A stretch of 54,941 bases of DNA from Leptolyngbyaceae cyanobacterium (GCA_036703985.1 DATNQN010000007.1:1-54941), one strand, 5' to 3'; numbered from the stretch's first letter, positions 7,868-18,300 are shown. Program-made: numbers and translations. The notes: generated from the sequence alone by a model not told the origin.

Positions 7868-9745
7868 ATGAACCCCATTATCCTTACCGAGACAACTATT
7901 AAAGAGGCGACTAAAAATCCCGGTGACTTGCTTAAGGTAGCGATTCCTACATTAAAAAGCTTTTGGGAAAATCTGCATAAAATGGATGCAGTAAGCTCGA
8001 GCTTGATTAGTTTGTTAATCACGGGGTTGGTAACAGTTTTATTATATGTGTTGTTATATTATATTTTGCGACCGATTTTTCGTAACTTCGAGCGGGATAT
8101 CGCGCTCGTAACGTTAAATGTTTCGGCAGACCCGATTTTAATCGTTTGCAGTATTCTCACTTTAAAATTTACTTTGGGAGATTTAGCTCATGTTAAAAAG
8201 ATTCCAGTCGTAGAAGATATTTTAACAGCCATTTTAATTGGCTCGGTTAGTTATTGTTTAGCTCAATTATTTACACAAGTTTTTATTTACTATTTGAAAG
8301 AGTATACTAAACAAACCGAAGCGATGTGGGATGACGTATTGCTGCCTATATTATCAGCAGTTGTCCCGGTAATTATTTACATCTTTGCTGCTGGGTTGAT
8401 TCTGAAAAACTTTGGCTTTGATTTGGGTGGTATTTGGGTAGCTTTGGGAGGCGCTACTTTTGTCCTCGGTTTTGCCTTACAGGATATTTTAGCTAACTTT
8501 TTTAGTGGCATCGTGCTACTGATCGATACTCCTTTTCGATTTGGAGATATCCTCCAGCTAGAAGATGGTTCGGTAGGAATGCTAAAAAAAATTGGGGTGA
8601 GAGTGACTCAGGTATATGTATTTAGCAACCATTGCGATGTTTATATTCCAAATAGCGAATTGCAGGGTCATAATATTGTCAATTTGAGCCGCCCAACTTC
8701 TTTTTATTATCATTCTATAAGTGTAAAAGTTCCTCCAGAATGCGATTTGAATGAAACAAAATTATTGCTGGAAGAAATCGTGTTAGCTCATCCAGATACG
8801 TTAGGAAATATCGATACTAAATTGGAGGTAATTGATAAATATTATTATAATTTGGAAGAAGGTGACGACCATCTACAAGAACAACAAGAAGTAGGTAAAT
8901 TGCGCCTAATTGCCGAACAAGAGGTGGATTTCAAGTTAGAGGAAATCGAACAAGCGTTAGAAGCTTTGGTTGTCACGATCCAGTTTGCAGAAAAAGGAGG
9001 CTTAACGTCAGAAGAACTCGAAAACGTGCAGCAGGAGTATGAAGGAGTATTAGAGTTGATGGGTTTCATAGTACCTGATGAAGCTCAGGCAAACCGGATA
9101 CTATTTAATTTTGAGTTTGAAGAAAATAATGAGGAGGGTTTGGTTGAGTTAATTAGGCAGTGGTATCGCAATTGGTTGCAAGATCCGAACTTGCAGGATG
9201 ATGATAAATATTTTATTTCTGACGAGTGGGAACGGAAGATTCTTTTATTAAAAAAAAGAGCGCAAAGGTTGTATCAAAAAATAGCTAATCCTAAGGCTGA
9301 TGAAACGCGCTTAAACGATTACGTAACCGAGTTAATTGAGTGGCTCAAAGATAAGTTAAAAGCGCCGAGGAAAAAATGGCAAGAGCCGGAAATTAGAATG
9401 GTAAATATGGATTATGCTGAGGCTCTAATTTATATCGATATGCACGTTTCATTTTTTGTCGATGATATTAAATTGGAAGAAGGAAAACGAGGGGAACGGG
9501 TAAGAAGTCAGATTTATCAGGAAATTTTCCGCCACTTGAAGAATACGTATCTAACTTGGAATGGGATTATCCAGAAAGAAGCGGAAGAGGAGGAAGGGAA
9601 GCTGGTTGATGCTAGTAAAGACCCGAATCTTTCTAATAGTTTCGTACAAACTGCGATCGATCCCAATACGGCGAAGCAAGGATTTTCATTTTATCTGTCA
9701 GTGGGTAAGAATAAGTCAGCCGTTAATTCTCGCAATAAAGATTGA
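7868..9745 (+). CDS. MscS-type mechanosensitive channel with a large insertion in its C-terminal domain
   Basis: A 625-residue membrane protein. Hydrophobic segments lie at about 44-68, 86-103, 115-142, 155-180 and 185-220. The last is the pore helix (GGATFVLGFALQDILANFFSGI) followed by the beta domain (DTPFRFGDILQLEDG, then VYIPNSELQGHNIVNLSRP). The C-terminal alpha/beta domain starts near 282 (HSISVKVPP) and resumes near 515 (EALIYIDMHVSFFVDD, then ERVRSQIYQEIFRHLK). Between them lie roughly 190 charged, helical residues (about 315-505) that I do not recognise. These channels release solutes after hypo-osmotic shock; the insertion could sense or bind something. The gene follows the STAS gene by 127 bases. 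Confidence 0.9.
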   Translation: MNPIILTETTIKEATKNPGDLLKVAIPTLKSFWENLHKMDAVSSSLISLLITGLVTVLLYVLLYYILRPIFRNFERDIALVTLNVSADPILIVCSILTLKFTLGDLAHVKKIPVVEDILTAILIGSVSYCLAQLFTQVFIYYLKEYTKQTEAMWDDVLLPILSAVVPVIIYIFAAGLILKNFGFDLGGIWVALGGATFVLGFALQDILANFFSGIVLLIDTPFRFGDILQLEDGSVGMLKKIGVRVTQVYVFSNHCDVYIPNSELQGHNIVNLSRPTSFYYHSISVKVPPECDLNETKLLLEEIVLAHPDTLGNIDTKLEVIDKYYYNLEEGDDHLQEQQEVGKLRLIAEQEVDFKLEEIEQALEALVVTIQFAEKGGLTSEELENVQQEYEGVLELMGFIVPDEAQANRILFNFEFEENNEEGLVELIRQWYRNWLQDPNLQDDDKYFISDEWERKILLLKKRAQRLYQKIANPKADETRLNDYVTELIEWLKDKLKAPRKKWQEPEIRMVNMDYAEALIYIDMHVSFFVDDIKLEEGKRGERVRSQIYQEIFRHLKNTYLTWNGIIQKEAEEEEGKLVDASKDPNLSNSFVQTAIDPNTAKQGFSFYLSVGKNKSAVNSRNKD

Positions 9746-9775
9746 TGGTTAAGTGTTGAGTTGCAGAATTTTTTG

Positions 9776-9801
9776 TTGGGTTGAGCAATTGCTCGACCCA
9801 A
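9776..9801. terminator. Palindrome between convergent genes
   Basis: A 26-base near-perfect palindrome: arms TTGGGTTGAGCAA and TTGCTCGACCCAA pair over 13 positions with one G-T type mismatch. It lies between the stop of the MscS-type gene (plus) and the stop of the metallophosphoesterase gene (minus), the right place for a two-way transcription stop. There is no clear T-run after the stem on either strand, so it is only a candidate. Confidence 0.55.
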
Positions 9802-9824
9802 ACTACAGCTAGCCAATTGAATAA

Positions 9825-10757
9825 TTAGAAAGTTCGCAGTGGGATAACTCCTCGATCGAATATTTGCTTGTCTATGCCAATAGCGTTGAGGAGAATGCGA
9901 TCGCGATATACTTCATAGGTGGCAAAACTCAGCTTGCTGGCAGCATATTCCGTCCACTCGGAACGTCCCACCGGACGAGTCCCCGCACCAGCACCAGTAA
10001 TTAAATAAGTCGTACCGTTAATCGATCTGGTGCGTTCGTAATGGTGATCGTGACCGTTAATATAAAGTTGTACGTTGTACTTTTTGAATAAGGGAGTCAA
10101 AGTTTGAATAAAAGGTTGATTGACTCCGTAATGACCGGAGGAATAAATTTGGTGATGACCGAACACAACTTTCCAAGGTGCATCGCTGTTGCTTAATTCT
10201 TTTTCTAACCAAACTAGTTGATTTTGCCAGTCGGCATTATTATTCGTATCTAAAGCAAAAAACTGCACGGCATCGCGACGAAAAGTATAGTATCGACGAT
10301 TCTGCATATTAAAACCGGGGTAGCGCACTTGGGCATTCCCGTTATCGGTTACGATATCGTGATTTCCCAAACAAGCATAAAATTTAACGCCCTGTTTTAG
10401 TAAAGATTGATAGGGTTTCTCGAAAACGGCATTGATTTTTTCGATTTCCCCATAGTTGTAAATGTTATCTCCTGCCATAACTACTACATCGTAAGGGTTT
10501 TGGTGATGATAGGCAGCCATTGCTTCAGCTACGGCATACTGGCTTCTAGTGCCTGTGCCGGTGTCTCCGATGGAAACAAAACGCAACAAGGGCGGTTCGG
10601 TATCGGTGGTAAAGGATTTTACCTCGCTAGGGGCGTCAAGGGCTGGATTAGCATCAGCGCGATCGAATTGTTGAGATTGGAAATTTTTCCATACAAAAGT
10701 TAACCCAAACCCACTAAGACCACCGAAAATGAGAAACTGACGACGTTTGAAGCTCAT
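9825..10757 (-). CDS. Tat-exported calcineurin-like metallophosphoesterase (acid phosphatase type)
   Basis: A 310-residue protein. The N-terminus (KRRQFLIFGGLSGFGL) matches a twin-arginine signal: two Arg followed by a hydrophobic stretch, so export or membrane anchoring is expected. The metal-binding motifs of the metallophosphoesterase fold are present in order: GDTGTG, GDNIYNYG, GNHD, FGHHQIY and NGHDHHYERT. The spacing resembles purple or tartrate-resistant acid phosphatases. A role in releasing phosphate from organic esters in the periplasm is likely, but the substrate is unknown. It is transcribed toward the MscS-type gene and away from the plus-strand gene at 10871. Confidence 0.9.
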   Translation of the reverse strand: MSFKRRQFLIFGGLSGFGLTFVWKNFQSQQFDRADANPALDAPSEVKSFTTDTEPPLLRFVSIGDTGTGTRSQYAVAEAMAAYHHQNPYDVVVMAGDNIYNYGEIEKINAVFEKPYQSLLKQGVKFYACLGNHDIVTDNGNAQVRYPGFNMQNRRYYTFRRDAVQFFALDTNNNADWQNQLVWLEKELSNSDAPWKVVFGHHQIYSSGHYGVNQPFIQTLTPLFKKYNVQLYINGHDHHYERTRSINGTTYLITGAGAGTRPVGRSEWTEYAASKLSFATYEVYRDRILLNAIGIDKQIFDRGVIPLRTF

Positions 10758-10870
10758 AAGTAACTGTAAGAAAAATCTAAAAGTGAATCGAACTCACAAT
10801 AGCAAAATGATAGATTAAGGCTTTGGGGTAGTATCGGAAAGAATCGATCGCTTTTTAGCCGATTTAAGCT

Positions 10871-11890
10871 ATGTCACAGGAACAGCCAAAGCAGCCACAA
10901 ACAAAACCACAAACACCAAAACCATCGACGCCTGAATCTAAGTCCGGGTTTCAAAAGGTGATGGGAACTACCGCACAAGTCTGGAAGCAAGTTCAGCCGG
11001 TGCTAGTAGCCGGAGTTACCAAAGGTTTGGATGTCGTCATTAAATTAGTAGAAGGTAGTATGAAAAAGCTGGAGGATAAATCGCCTCCTGCACCCAAAAC
11101 TACCGCAGATACTTTACCATCGGCTGTTACTTTGCCGCCGGAAACAGCTAATTCTGGGGAAACTCCTACGGTAGTGGTAGTTACTCCGACACCGCCCACA
11201 CCAAAAGCTTCTACTGCTAAATCTCCGCCAAAGGCTCAAGCTGAGAGTATTTGGCGGCGGTTGTTTGTTTTGGTAACGACTTTTCTAGTTTGGTACAGAA
11301 ATGCGGTAGGAAAAGTTCGCACCCGCTTACCCCAGTCGGTTAACCAAAAGCTGCCCAACGATACGATTTTGAGCGGTGCTTTAGCAGCTTTGTTTATCTT
11401 TCTATTCTGGTCAACTTCCGTTCTTTCACCCGGAAAACCACCAGAAGTAGTGGCAGTACCGCCTGCTGAGGTACCTGCGCCGGAATTAACCGCACCGGTG
11501 GAAATAACTGCACCGCCAGAATTGACAGCCCCTTCACCATCGCAACCAGTAGAAATCGTTCCACCGCCTCCACCAGTTTTAACTCCCGAACAAAGTTTGA
11601 TTGCTGCTATTCAAAAGCAAGTTTCTGAGATCGTTAGTGATTATGCTGGTGGTTTGATTCAATCAATTCAAGCTAATTTTCAAACCAGTTTGCTGACTGT
11701 AAAAGTTACCGATGATTGGTATACCTTTGATGTCGCTAAACAGGATCGAGTAGCTAATGATATGTGGAATCGGGCGCAAGAACTTGACTTTACTAAATTA
11801 CAAATTACTGATGCTGAAGGTAAGTTGCTAGCCCGCAATCCAGTGGTGGGTTCTAATATGGTTATTTTAAAGAGAATTGGTAGTAGTTGA
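10871..11890 (+). CDS. Single-pass membrane protein with proline-rich linkers, function unknown
   Basis: A 339-residue protein I do not recognise by name. The first 25 residues are rich in Gln, Pro and Lys. Next come an amphipathic segment (about 28-66), a Pro/Thr-rich linker (72-120), a hydrophobic stretch (about 130-142), a clear transmembrane helix (about 165-186, LSGALAALFIFLFW), a second Pro-rich linker (188-238), and a C-terminal folded domain (240-339) containing QVSEIVSDYAGGLIQSIQANF and VTDDWYTFD. The folded end probably lies outside the cytoplasmic membrane. The layout suggests a cell-envelope protein spanning the periplasm. Its upstream region is shared with the divergent phosphoesterase gene. 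Confidence 0.8.
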   Translation: MSQEQPKQPQTKPQTPKPSTPESKSGFQKVMGTTAQVWKQVQPVLVAGVTKGLDVVIKLVEGSMKKLEDKSPPAPKTTADTLPSAVTLPPETANSGETPTVVVVTPTPPTPKASTAKSPPKAQAESIWRRLFVLVTTFLVWYRNAVGKVRTRLPQSVNQKLPNDTILSGALAALFIFLFWSTSVLSPGKPPEVVAVPPAEVPAPELTAPVEITAPPELTAPSPSQPVEIVPPPPPVLTPEQSLIAAIQKQVSEIVSDYAGGLIQSIQANFQTSLLTVKVTDDWYTFDVAKQDRVANDMWNRAQELDFTKLQITDAEGKLLARNPVVGSNMVILKRIGSS

Positions 11891-11895
11891 TTGAA

Positions 11896-12005
11896 GGATA
11901 AAGGATGAAGGATGAAGCATGAAGGATGAAGGGTAAAAATTAATAATTCCCCCATCTCTCCATCTCTCCATCCCCCCTTTTTCTACTTTTCTCCCTTTCC
12001 CTCTT
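11896..12005 (+). repeat. Heptamer and octamer tandem repeats
   Basis: Six consecutive seven-base units, GGATGAA with small changes, run from 11896 to 11937. After a short AT stretch comes a C/T tract with repeated CCATCTCT units and a poly-C/poly-T end (about 11950-12005). The C/T tract covers the last codons of nanE on the minus strand, and that protein ends in the odd tail REREEGKGEK, so the repeat probably extended the gene. Heptameric repeats like this (STRR) are known from filamentous cyanobacteria. Confidence 0.85.
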
Positions 12006-12702
12006 CCCTCTCTCTTAAAATAGCTTCTTGATAAGCTTTTACTTGCAGGTCGATGCCTGTAATGGCGGTGCCGACAACCACGGCATAAGCTCCTAGTTGA
12101 AGGGCTTTTTGCGCCATTTGGGGGGAAGCGATTCCGCCTTCGCAAATTATTGGTAAATCTAATTTTTCTACCATTTGGGCGAGTAGTTCAAAGCCTGGAG
12201 GTGCGAGATGTTTGGTTTCGTTGGTGTAGCCGTATAAGGTTGTGCCGACGATATCTGCGCCTGCGTTAACGGCTGCGATCGCATTTTCGATCGTGTCCGC
12301 ATCTGCCATAACTGGCTTGCTTAATTCTTGGTGAATCCGAGAAATCAATGTATTTAATGTTTCTTCCCCCGGACGTTTTCTGAGGGTGGCGTCGATGGCG
12401 ATGATGTCTGCGCCAGCTAATGCGATCGCTTTAGCTTGTTCAAACTGAGGAGTAATATATACATCAAATCCCGGTATTTGTTGCTTCCAAAGTCCGATTA
12501 TCGGTGCATCCGTCCTCTGACGTACTGCACTGACATGACTTGGTGTATCGATTCTTACTCCTGATGCTCCTCTTAAAATCGCTGCTCCAGCCATTGCGCC
12601 GATTACTTGAGGATCGTGCAGTGGCGAATCAGTAGGAGCCTGACAAGAAACGATTAAACTTTTGTGCAGCTTTTGAATGATAGTTTCCGAATAAATAGCC
12701 AT
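11983..12702 (-). CDS. nanE: Putative N-acetylmannosamine-6-phosphate 2-epimerase
   Basis: A 239-residue TIM-barrel protein of the NanE family, which interconverts N-acetylmannosamine-6-phosphate and N-acetylglucosamine-6-phosphate. Family motifs are visible: LIVSCQA near the start, GASGVRID, PIIGLWK (Lys73, expected catalytic), ADIIAIDAT, VMADADT, GADIVGTTLYGYT and ICEGGI (Glu188, expected acid/base residue). No other sialic-acid genes are nearby, so it may serve amino-sugar recycling. The last ten residues, all charged or Gly, are encoded by a pyrimidine repeat and are probably not part of the fold. Confidence 0.93.
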   Translation of the reverse strand: MAIYSETIIQKLHKSLIVSCQAPTDSPLHDPQVIGAMAGAAILRGASGVRIDTPSHVSAVRQRTDAPIIGLWKQQIPGFDVYITPQFEQAKAIALAGADIIAIDATLRKRPGEETLNTLISRIHQELSKPVMADADTIENAIAAVNAGADIVGTTLYGYTNETKHLAPPGFELLAQMVEKLDLPIICEGGIASPQMAQKALQLGAYAVVVGTAITGIDLQVKAYQEAILREREEGKGEK

Positions 12703-12723
12703 TTTTGAAAAATCGATCTAAAA

Positions 12724-12753
12724 GAAGTCAGAATCCAGAATTCAGCATTCAGA
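12724..12753. repeat. Dispersed AGTCAGAATTCAGAATTC-type repeat, copy 1
   Basis: A short run of degenerate GAATTCAG/GAATCCAG words between nanE and the hybrid kinase gene. Related copies lie at 43732-43750 and 53289-53336 in this window, always between genes. Confidence 0.6.
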
Positions 12754-12769
12754 AAACGATAGCGCTAGA

Positions 12770-15211
12770 CTAATTATCAATTTCCATTTTAATTAGTAAT
12801 TTAATTTGATTCAGTAAATGTTGTGGTTGAATAGGTTTGGTTATATAATCATCTGGTTTGGCTTTGGCATTGGCAGCATTATTTTCTAAAGTTTCTTTAG
12901 TAGCGATCGCCATAATTTTTAGTGGCGGTATCGTAGATGAAATACGCAATTGTTGAATTACATCATAACCATTCATACCCTGTAAATTAATTTCTACGAT
13001 CGCTACTAAAGGCTGGAGAATTTCAATTTGTTTGAGAGCGGTAGAACCTTCCACAATCCAAACCATTTGGTAACCAGCAGCCGTGAGAATATCGCAAATT
13101 AGAGTAGCTGTTTCTTCATCATTTTCGATCAAAACAATTCTACCTTGAGGAATCTCGTCATGAGCGGTTGCATTGCCATTCAAATTACCTATCGTGCTGG
13201 AAAGCGGTAGCGGTACCCAAACTGTAAAAATCGATCCCTCCCCAACTGTCGATTCAACTTCCACTCGACCTCGATGTAATTCTACCAGTTGTTTTGTTAA
13301 AGCCAAACCCAGTCCCGTTCCTTCGTATTGACGGCGGTAAGAAGTGTCTAATTGTTGAAATTTCTCGAAAAGTAAAGGTAATTGATTTTCGGGAATTCCG
13401 ATTCCACTATCTTCTACTTGAAATACGGCTGTATTGCCTTCTACCCAAACTCGCAAAATAACTTCCCCGCCTTCAGGGGTAAATTTTACTCCATTACTTA
13501 AGAGATTGAAAAGGATTTGTTTCAGGCGTTTGGGGTCGGCTAAAAAGCGGTCTTGTTGTGGCTGAATGCTTAAACTTAAGGATAAGTCAACTCCCCGTTG
13601 ACGAGCTTTTTCTTTAAGATTTTGCAAGCTTTGACTGGCTAATTGAGATAAAGAAAACTCGCTGATATTTAAGATCGTTTTACCTGCTTCCAGTTGAGAT
13701 AATTCTAAGATGTCGTTGATTAACTCTAACAGGTGTTCTCCGTTATCGTGAATGGTTTGTAAGTATTCCCTTTGCTTTTGGGTGAGTTGACCGAATGACC
13801 AACGCAATAGCGTTGCAGATAACCCAATTACACAAGTCAGGGGAGTCCGCAATTCGTGACTCATGGTAGAGAGAAATTCGCTTTTCGCGCGGTTGGCGGA
13901 TTGCGCTGCTAGCAGTATGTCGTGTAATTCTTGGGTACGGGAAATTACTCGTTCTTCGAGAGTTTCTTTTTGTTTTTGCAATTCGCCATATAGTTGGGCT
14001 TGGTAAATTGCGATCGCTAAATGTTCTGCGATGTGACGCAAGAATTTTTGTTCGCTAGCTTGCCATTGGCGTGGCTCAAAGCATTGATGGGCGATTAGTA
14101 ATCCCCATAATTTGTCTTGAATAACTATCGGTACGGCTAACTTCGATCGCACTTTAATTTGTCGCATCAATTCTAATAAGCAGGGAGAAAATAGGTAAGC
14201 CGTTTCGACATCTTCTACTGCTAATGTAAAACCTTTCCGATATTTTTCATGGCAATTAGGTACGTAAATAAAACAGTTTTTTTCTTCGGCAAAGTTGAGT
14301 ACGGAAGGAATGCTTTCCGCTCCTCTTGCTTCATAGGTAATTCTTCCCCAACAGCCTCCAATGTTGCAAGTTTCTCCTAACGGTTCTACTTCTTTAAATG
14401 AGGAGGTAACGGAAACAGAAGTAAAAGCCGATTCACCCGATTCTTCTCCTGCCAAATTCTGAGAGTTGTTTAATTTTAGCGAATTCTCAAATTGATATAT
14501 TAATAAACGATCTGCTTGTAAAAAGTTTCTGACTTGCTCGACCGCAGTTTGCAAGATAACTGGTAATTCTAAACTCTGGCGAATTTGGCTTGTTACCTGG
14601 TACAAAAGTTGCTCTTGCTCTAATTGTTGTCCCAAAGCATGATGTACCGGTTCGCAGACCCAAACATGAGGATAAACTCGATCGGGAGGATTTTCTTCTT
14701 TACTATCTACAGAAAGAATTTCTAGTAACGAGAGGGTAAATTCGCTCTGAAGCTTGGCGTCGTTGGGTTGTATGATTTGGCAAGCAGAAGTGAGGGTTTG
14801 CGTAGCTAAGGGGTTGGTTTCGCAGAGGTTGGCTAAGTCGGTGAGAAATTCTGCGATCGCATTTGAGTCGAAAGTTAACCCTACCTCTATTAATTGGTTG
14901 TCAGCAAGATTTTCTGCCTGTAACTGTTCGATTTTTTGGTACTTATTTCCCAACAATAGGACGCTAAAATTCTCTGATACTAAGATCGCAAATTTTTCTG
15001 CTACCGTGCCTTCGGGTATCGCGAGAGAAGTTAATATATTTTCATTCAAAAATAGGATAAATTTTTCCGAGTCTAATATCCCCTGTTTGGAGGAAGCTAG
15101 GGGAGCCTGTTCTTTTAACCTTTGGGCAAACCGTGCCAGAAAATCTCGCAGCCTGGCAAAGGTAGGCAAGGGTAAACAACGACATAAAATGGAATTTTGA
15201 CAACTTGGCAT
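12770..15211 (-). CDS. Hybrid histidine kinase with cyanobacteriochrome-like GAF and degenerate receiver
   Basis: An 813-residue protein. Residues 1-200 form an unassigned N-terminal region. A GAF domain (about 205-408) has the look of bilin-binding cyanobacteriochrome GAFs (RLLIYQF, LWGLLIAHQC, PRQW). It keeps a cysteine at the usual chromophore site (Cys344 in FSPCLLEL, with Leu instead of the usual His after it) and one at the second-cysteine site (Cys313 in KNCF). A coiled coil leads to HisKA with His452 (MSHELRTPL), then HATPase (LLSNGVKFTPEGG, DSGIGI, GTGLGLAL). The C-terminal receiver (about 692-813) has Glu740 where the acceptor Asp should be (IVEINLQGMNG), so it should not be phosphorylated there. 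Light sensing is possible but unproven. Confidence 0.9.
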   Translation of the reverse strand: MPSCQNSILCRCLPLPTFARLRDFLARFAQRLKEQAPLASSKQGILDSEKFILFLNENILTSLAIPEGTVAEKFAILVSENFSVLLLGNKYQKIEQLQAENLADNQLIEVGLTFDSNAIAEFLTDLANLCETNPLATQTLTSACQIIQPNDAKLQSEFTLSLLEILSVDSKEENPPDRVYPHVWVCEPVHHALGQQLEQEQLLYQVTSQIRQSLELPVILQTAVEQVRNFLQADRLLIYQFENSLKLNNSQNLAGEESGESAFTSVSVTSSFKEVEPLGETCNIGGCWGRITYEARGAESIPSVLNFAEEKNCFIYVPNCHEKYRKGFTLAVEDVETAYLFSPCLLELMRQIKVRSKLAVPIVIQDKLWGLLIAHQCFEPRQWQASEQKFLRHIAEHLAIAIYQAQLYGELQKQKETLEERVISRTQELHDILLAAQSANRAKSEFLSTMSHELRTPLTCVIGLSATLLRWSFGQLTQKQREYLQTIHDNGEHLLELINDILELSQLEAGKTILNISEFSLSQLASQSLQNLKEKARQRGVDLSLSLSIQPQQDRFLADPKRLKQILFNLLSNGVKFTPEGGEVILRVWVEGNTAVFQVEDSGIGIPENQLPLLFEKFQQLDTSYRRQYEGTGLGLALTKQLVELHRGRVEVESTVGEGSIFTVWVPLPLSSTIGNLNGNATAHDEIPQGRIVLIENDEETATLICDILTAAGYQMVWIVEGSTALKQIEILQPLVAIVEINLQGMNGYDVIQQLRISSTIPPLKIMAIATKETLENNAANAKAKPDDYITKPIQPQHLLNQIKLLIKMEIDN

Positions 15212-15397
15212 TTTAGCGCTTTACTGACAAAAGCTGTGGCTTTTGCTATTGACGACTATGGCAAGACACAAGACCGAGAAAATAAGTTACTTAATTATTA
15301 AACCCGAATGAAGACTACAAACCAATAATTAACGGTTGGTTTAATAAATGGTCGTTGTTAGCCCCAAAAAAAGATTGTAATCTTAGAGGATAAAATA

Positions 15398-18300
15398 GTG
15401 CATCGATTAGCTGCTACCCCCGGAGGTTGGAATTTTCAGTCGGAAGGTGTGATTTTTGTCGAACAAACCCCTGCTCCCTTGATATTTCTAACTGCTGCTG
15501 ATACTGATATTCAAACTCTTGGGGCAGCGGTAAGTAAACTACCAAATGGATTTTTTCCACTCCGAGTTGTCAATCTTTTAAATTTACAGCAACAACTAAG
15601 TATTGATACTTATGCCGAAGGGGTATTAGCTCGGGCAAAGGTAATTATAATACGTCTGCTGGGCGGTCGCTCTTACTGGCCTTATGGATTAGAAGTTGTC
15701 AAAGAAACCGTACAAAAAACTGGTGCAGCATTAATAGTGATGCCGGGGGACAGTAACCCCGATCCCGATTTAATCAGTCATTCCAATATTTCTCTAACAG
15801 TAGTTAATCAATTATGGCGTTATTTTACCGAAGGTGGGATCGAAAATTTTGTCAGCGCTCTGAAATTTGTTGCTGATATTTGTTTGGGACAAAATTATAA
15901 TCCACCCCCGCCCCAAGTAGTGCCTCGCGTGGGACTTTATTTGTGGGGACGCGGGAGCGGGGGGGCCGTTTTTTCTCACTCATCGGTTCCCAGAGTTGGG
16001 TTGTTATTTTATCGCGCTCATTATTTGGCGGGTAACACCGCTCCCATCGATGCTTTGTGCCAAGCTTTAGCAGAAAGAAATTTAGAGCCTGTACCTGTTT
16101 TCGTTTCTTCGGTACGAGAACCCGATCTACAAGCTGAGTTGTTAGCCTATTTTCAGCCTAAAGACGATGAAAATATCGATATTCTAATTAATACAACTAG
16201 TTTTTCCATTTCTACTCCTCGCTCGCTGAATACTGAGGCGGGGACGCCGGAACGAGGGGATAGAGAGACGTTGGCGGAAGTTCGCCCGTTTTCATTAGAT
16301 ATACCAATATTACAAGTAATTTTTAGCACTAGCACTCAGGAAGAGTGGGAGTCTGGTTTTAAAGGGCTTTCGCCGCGAGATATGGCGATGAACGTGGCGC
16401 TACCTGAGGTGGATGGGAAAATTATCAGTCGGGCGATTTCTTTTAAGGCGGTGCAATCTCGCCATCCTTTGTTAGAAACGGATGTAGTGGGATACGAGGC
16501 GAGGTGCGATCGCGTTCAATTCGTGGCAGACTTAGCAGCTAACTGGGTCAAACTCCCACGAAAACCAGTTCCTCAACGGCGAATTGCCCTGATTTTAGCT
16601 AATTATCCCAACCGAGATGGACGTTTGGCTAATGGCGTGGGATTAGATACTCCCGCTAGCTGTGTAGAAATCCTCAAAGCTTTACAGCAAGCTGGTTATC
16701 AGGTGGAAGACATACCGACAACCGGAGATATTTTAATCGATCGCTTAACTGCTGGGGTAACCAACGATCCGGAAGGATGGGAATTGCGACAAGTCAGACA
16801 GGTTTTACCTGTACGAGAATATGAAGTATATTTTAATACTTTGCCATTGGAAGTTCGGCAAGGGATTCGCGATCGCTGGGGAAGTGTAGAAGGGGATAAT
16901 CGATCCTCTTCCTTTCCTATTCCAGGTATTCAATTAGGCAATATTTTTGTGGGAATTCAGCCGAGTCGGGGTTACGATCTCGATCCGTCTTTAAATTATC
17001 ACGCTCCCGATCTGGAACCCACCCACAGTTATTTAGCTTTTTATTATTGGGTGCGGCAACATTTTCAAGCTGATGCGATCGTTCACGTAGGAAAACACGG
17101 TAACTTGGAATGGCTACCCGGTAAAAGCGTTGCTCTTTCTCAGAATTGTTATCCGGAAATTGCTTTAGGCGCGATGCCTCATTTTTATCCTTTTATTGTT
17201 AACGATCCGGGTGAAGGTTCCCAAGCAAAACGTCGCGCTCAAGCGGTAATTATCGACCATTTGACACCGCCTTTAACTCGCGCCGAACTTTACGGCGCAA
17301 TGCAACAATTGGAAAGTTTAATTGACGAATATTATGAGGCGGAAAGTTTAGATCCGAGTCGGTTGTCTGCGATCGCAGAACGCATCAATGAGTTAATACG
17401 TCAAGAGAATTTATACCAAGATTTATCTTTGTTATTAGGCCAAGATTTATCAGAAAATCAATCTGGCAAATTGACAATAGAAAAACAGCAGTTTGCGGAA
17501 TTTCTCAATCGGGCTGATGGTTATCTTTGCGAATTAAAAGAAGCGCAAATCAGAGATGGATTGCATATTTTCGGGCAATGTCCTCAAGGAAGACAACTGA
17601 GAGATTTAATCGTGGCGATCGCTCGTCATCCCGGCAATCATCGCTTGGGGTTAACTCGCGCGCTCGCCAAAGATTGGGGTTTAGATTTCGACCCGTTAAC
17701 GGCGGATTTATCATTACCGATCGATAACTCTTCATTAATCGATGGTAAGTCATGTCGCACGGTTGGCGATGCAGTGGAAGTATTAGAAGAATATGCCGCC
17801 CAACTAGTAGAAAATATCCTCAACGATCGTCATTCACAAATGACCGATGACCGAGGAAAAATGACAAATAAAGAGTTAGATTGGATTTGCGATCGACTCT
17901 TTCCTGCCCTACAACAAACCCAACAAGAAATTAACCAATTACTGCGCGGTTTAGATGGTAAATTCGTACCTGCTGGGCCATCCGGCGCACCGACGCGAGG
18001 CCGTCCGGAAGTACTACCTACTGGGCGCAATTTTTACTCTGTTGATATCCGTGCCATACCGACTGAAACGGCTTGGAGCGTTGGTAGAAAAGCGGCTGAA
18101 GCATTGATAGAGCAATATACCCAGGAGAATGGAGAGTATCCAAAAACACTAGGATTATCGATTTGGGGAACTTCCACCATGCGAACTGGTGGGGATGATT
18201 TGGCGCAGGCGCTAGCATTGCTAGGGGTACAACCGATTTGGGATGGTTTTTCGCGACGGGTGGTGGATTTTGAAATTTTATCCGTTTCGGTGTTAGGTCG

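Noticed and set aside
15212-15397. Possible cobalamin riboswitch before cobN
   Set aside because: I found no B12-box-like sequence and no matching stem arrangement in the 186 bases.
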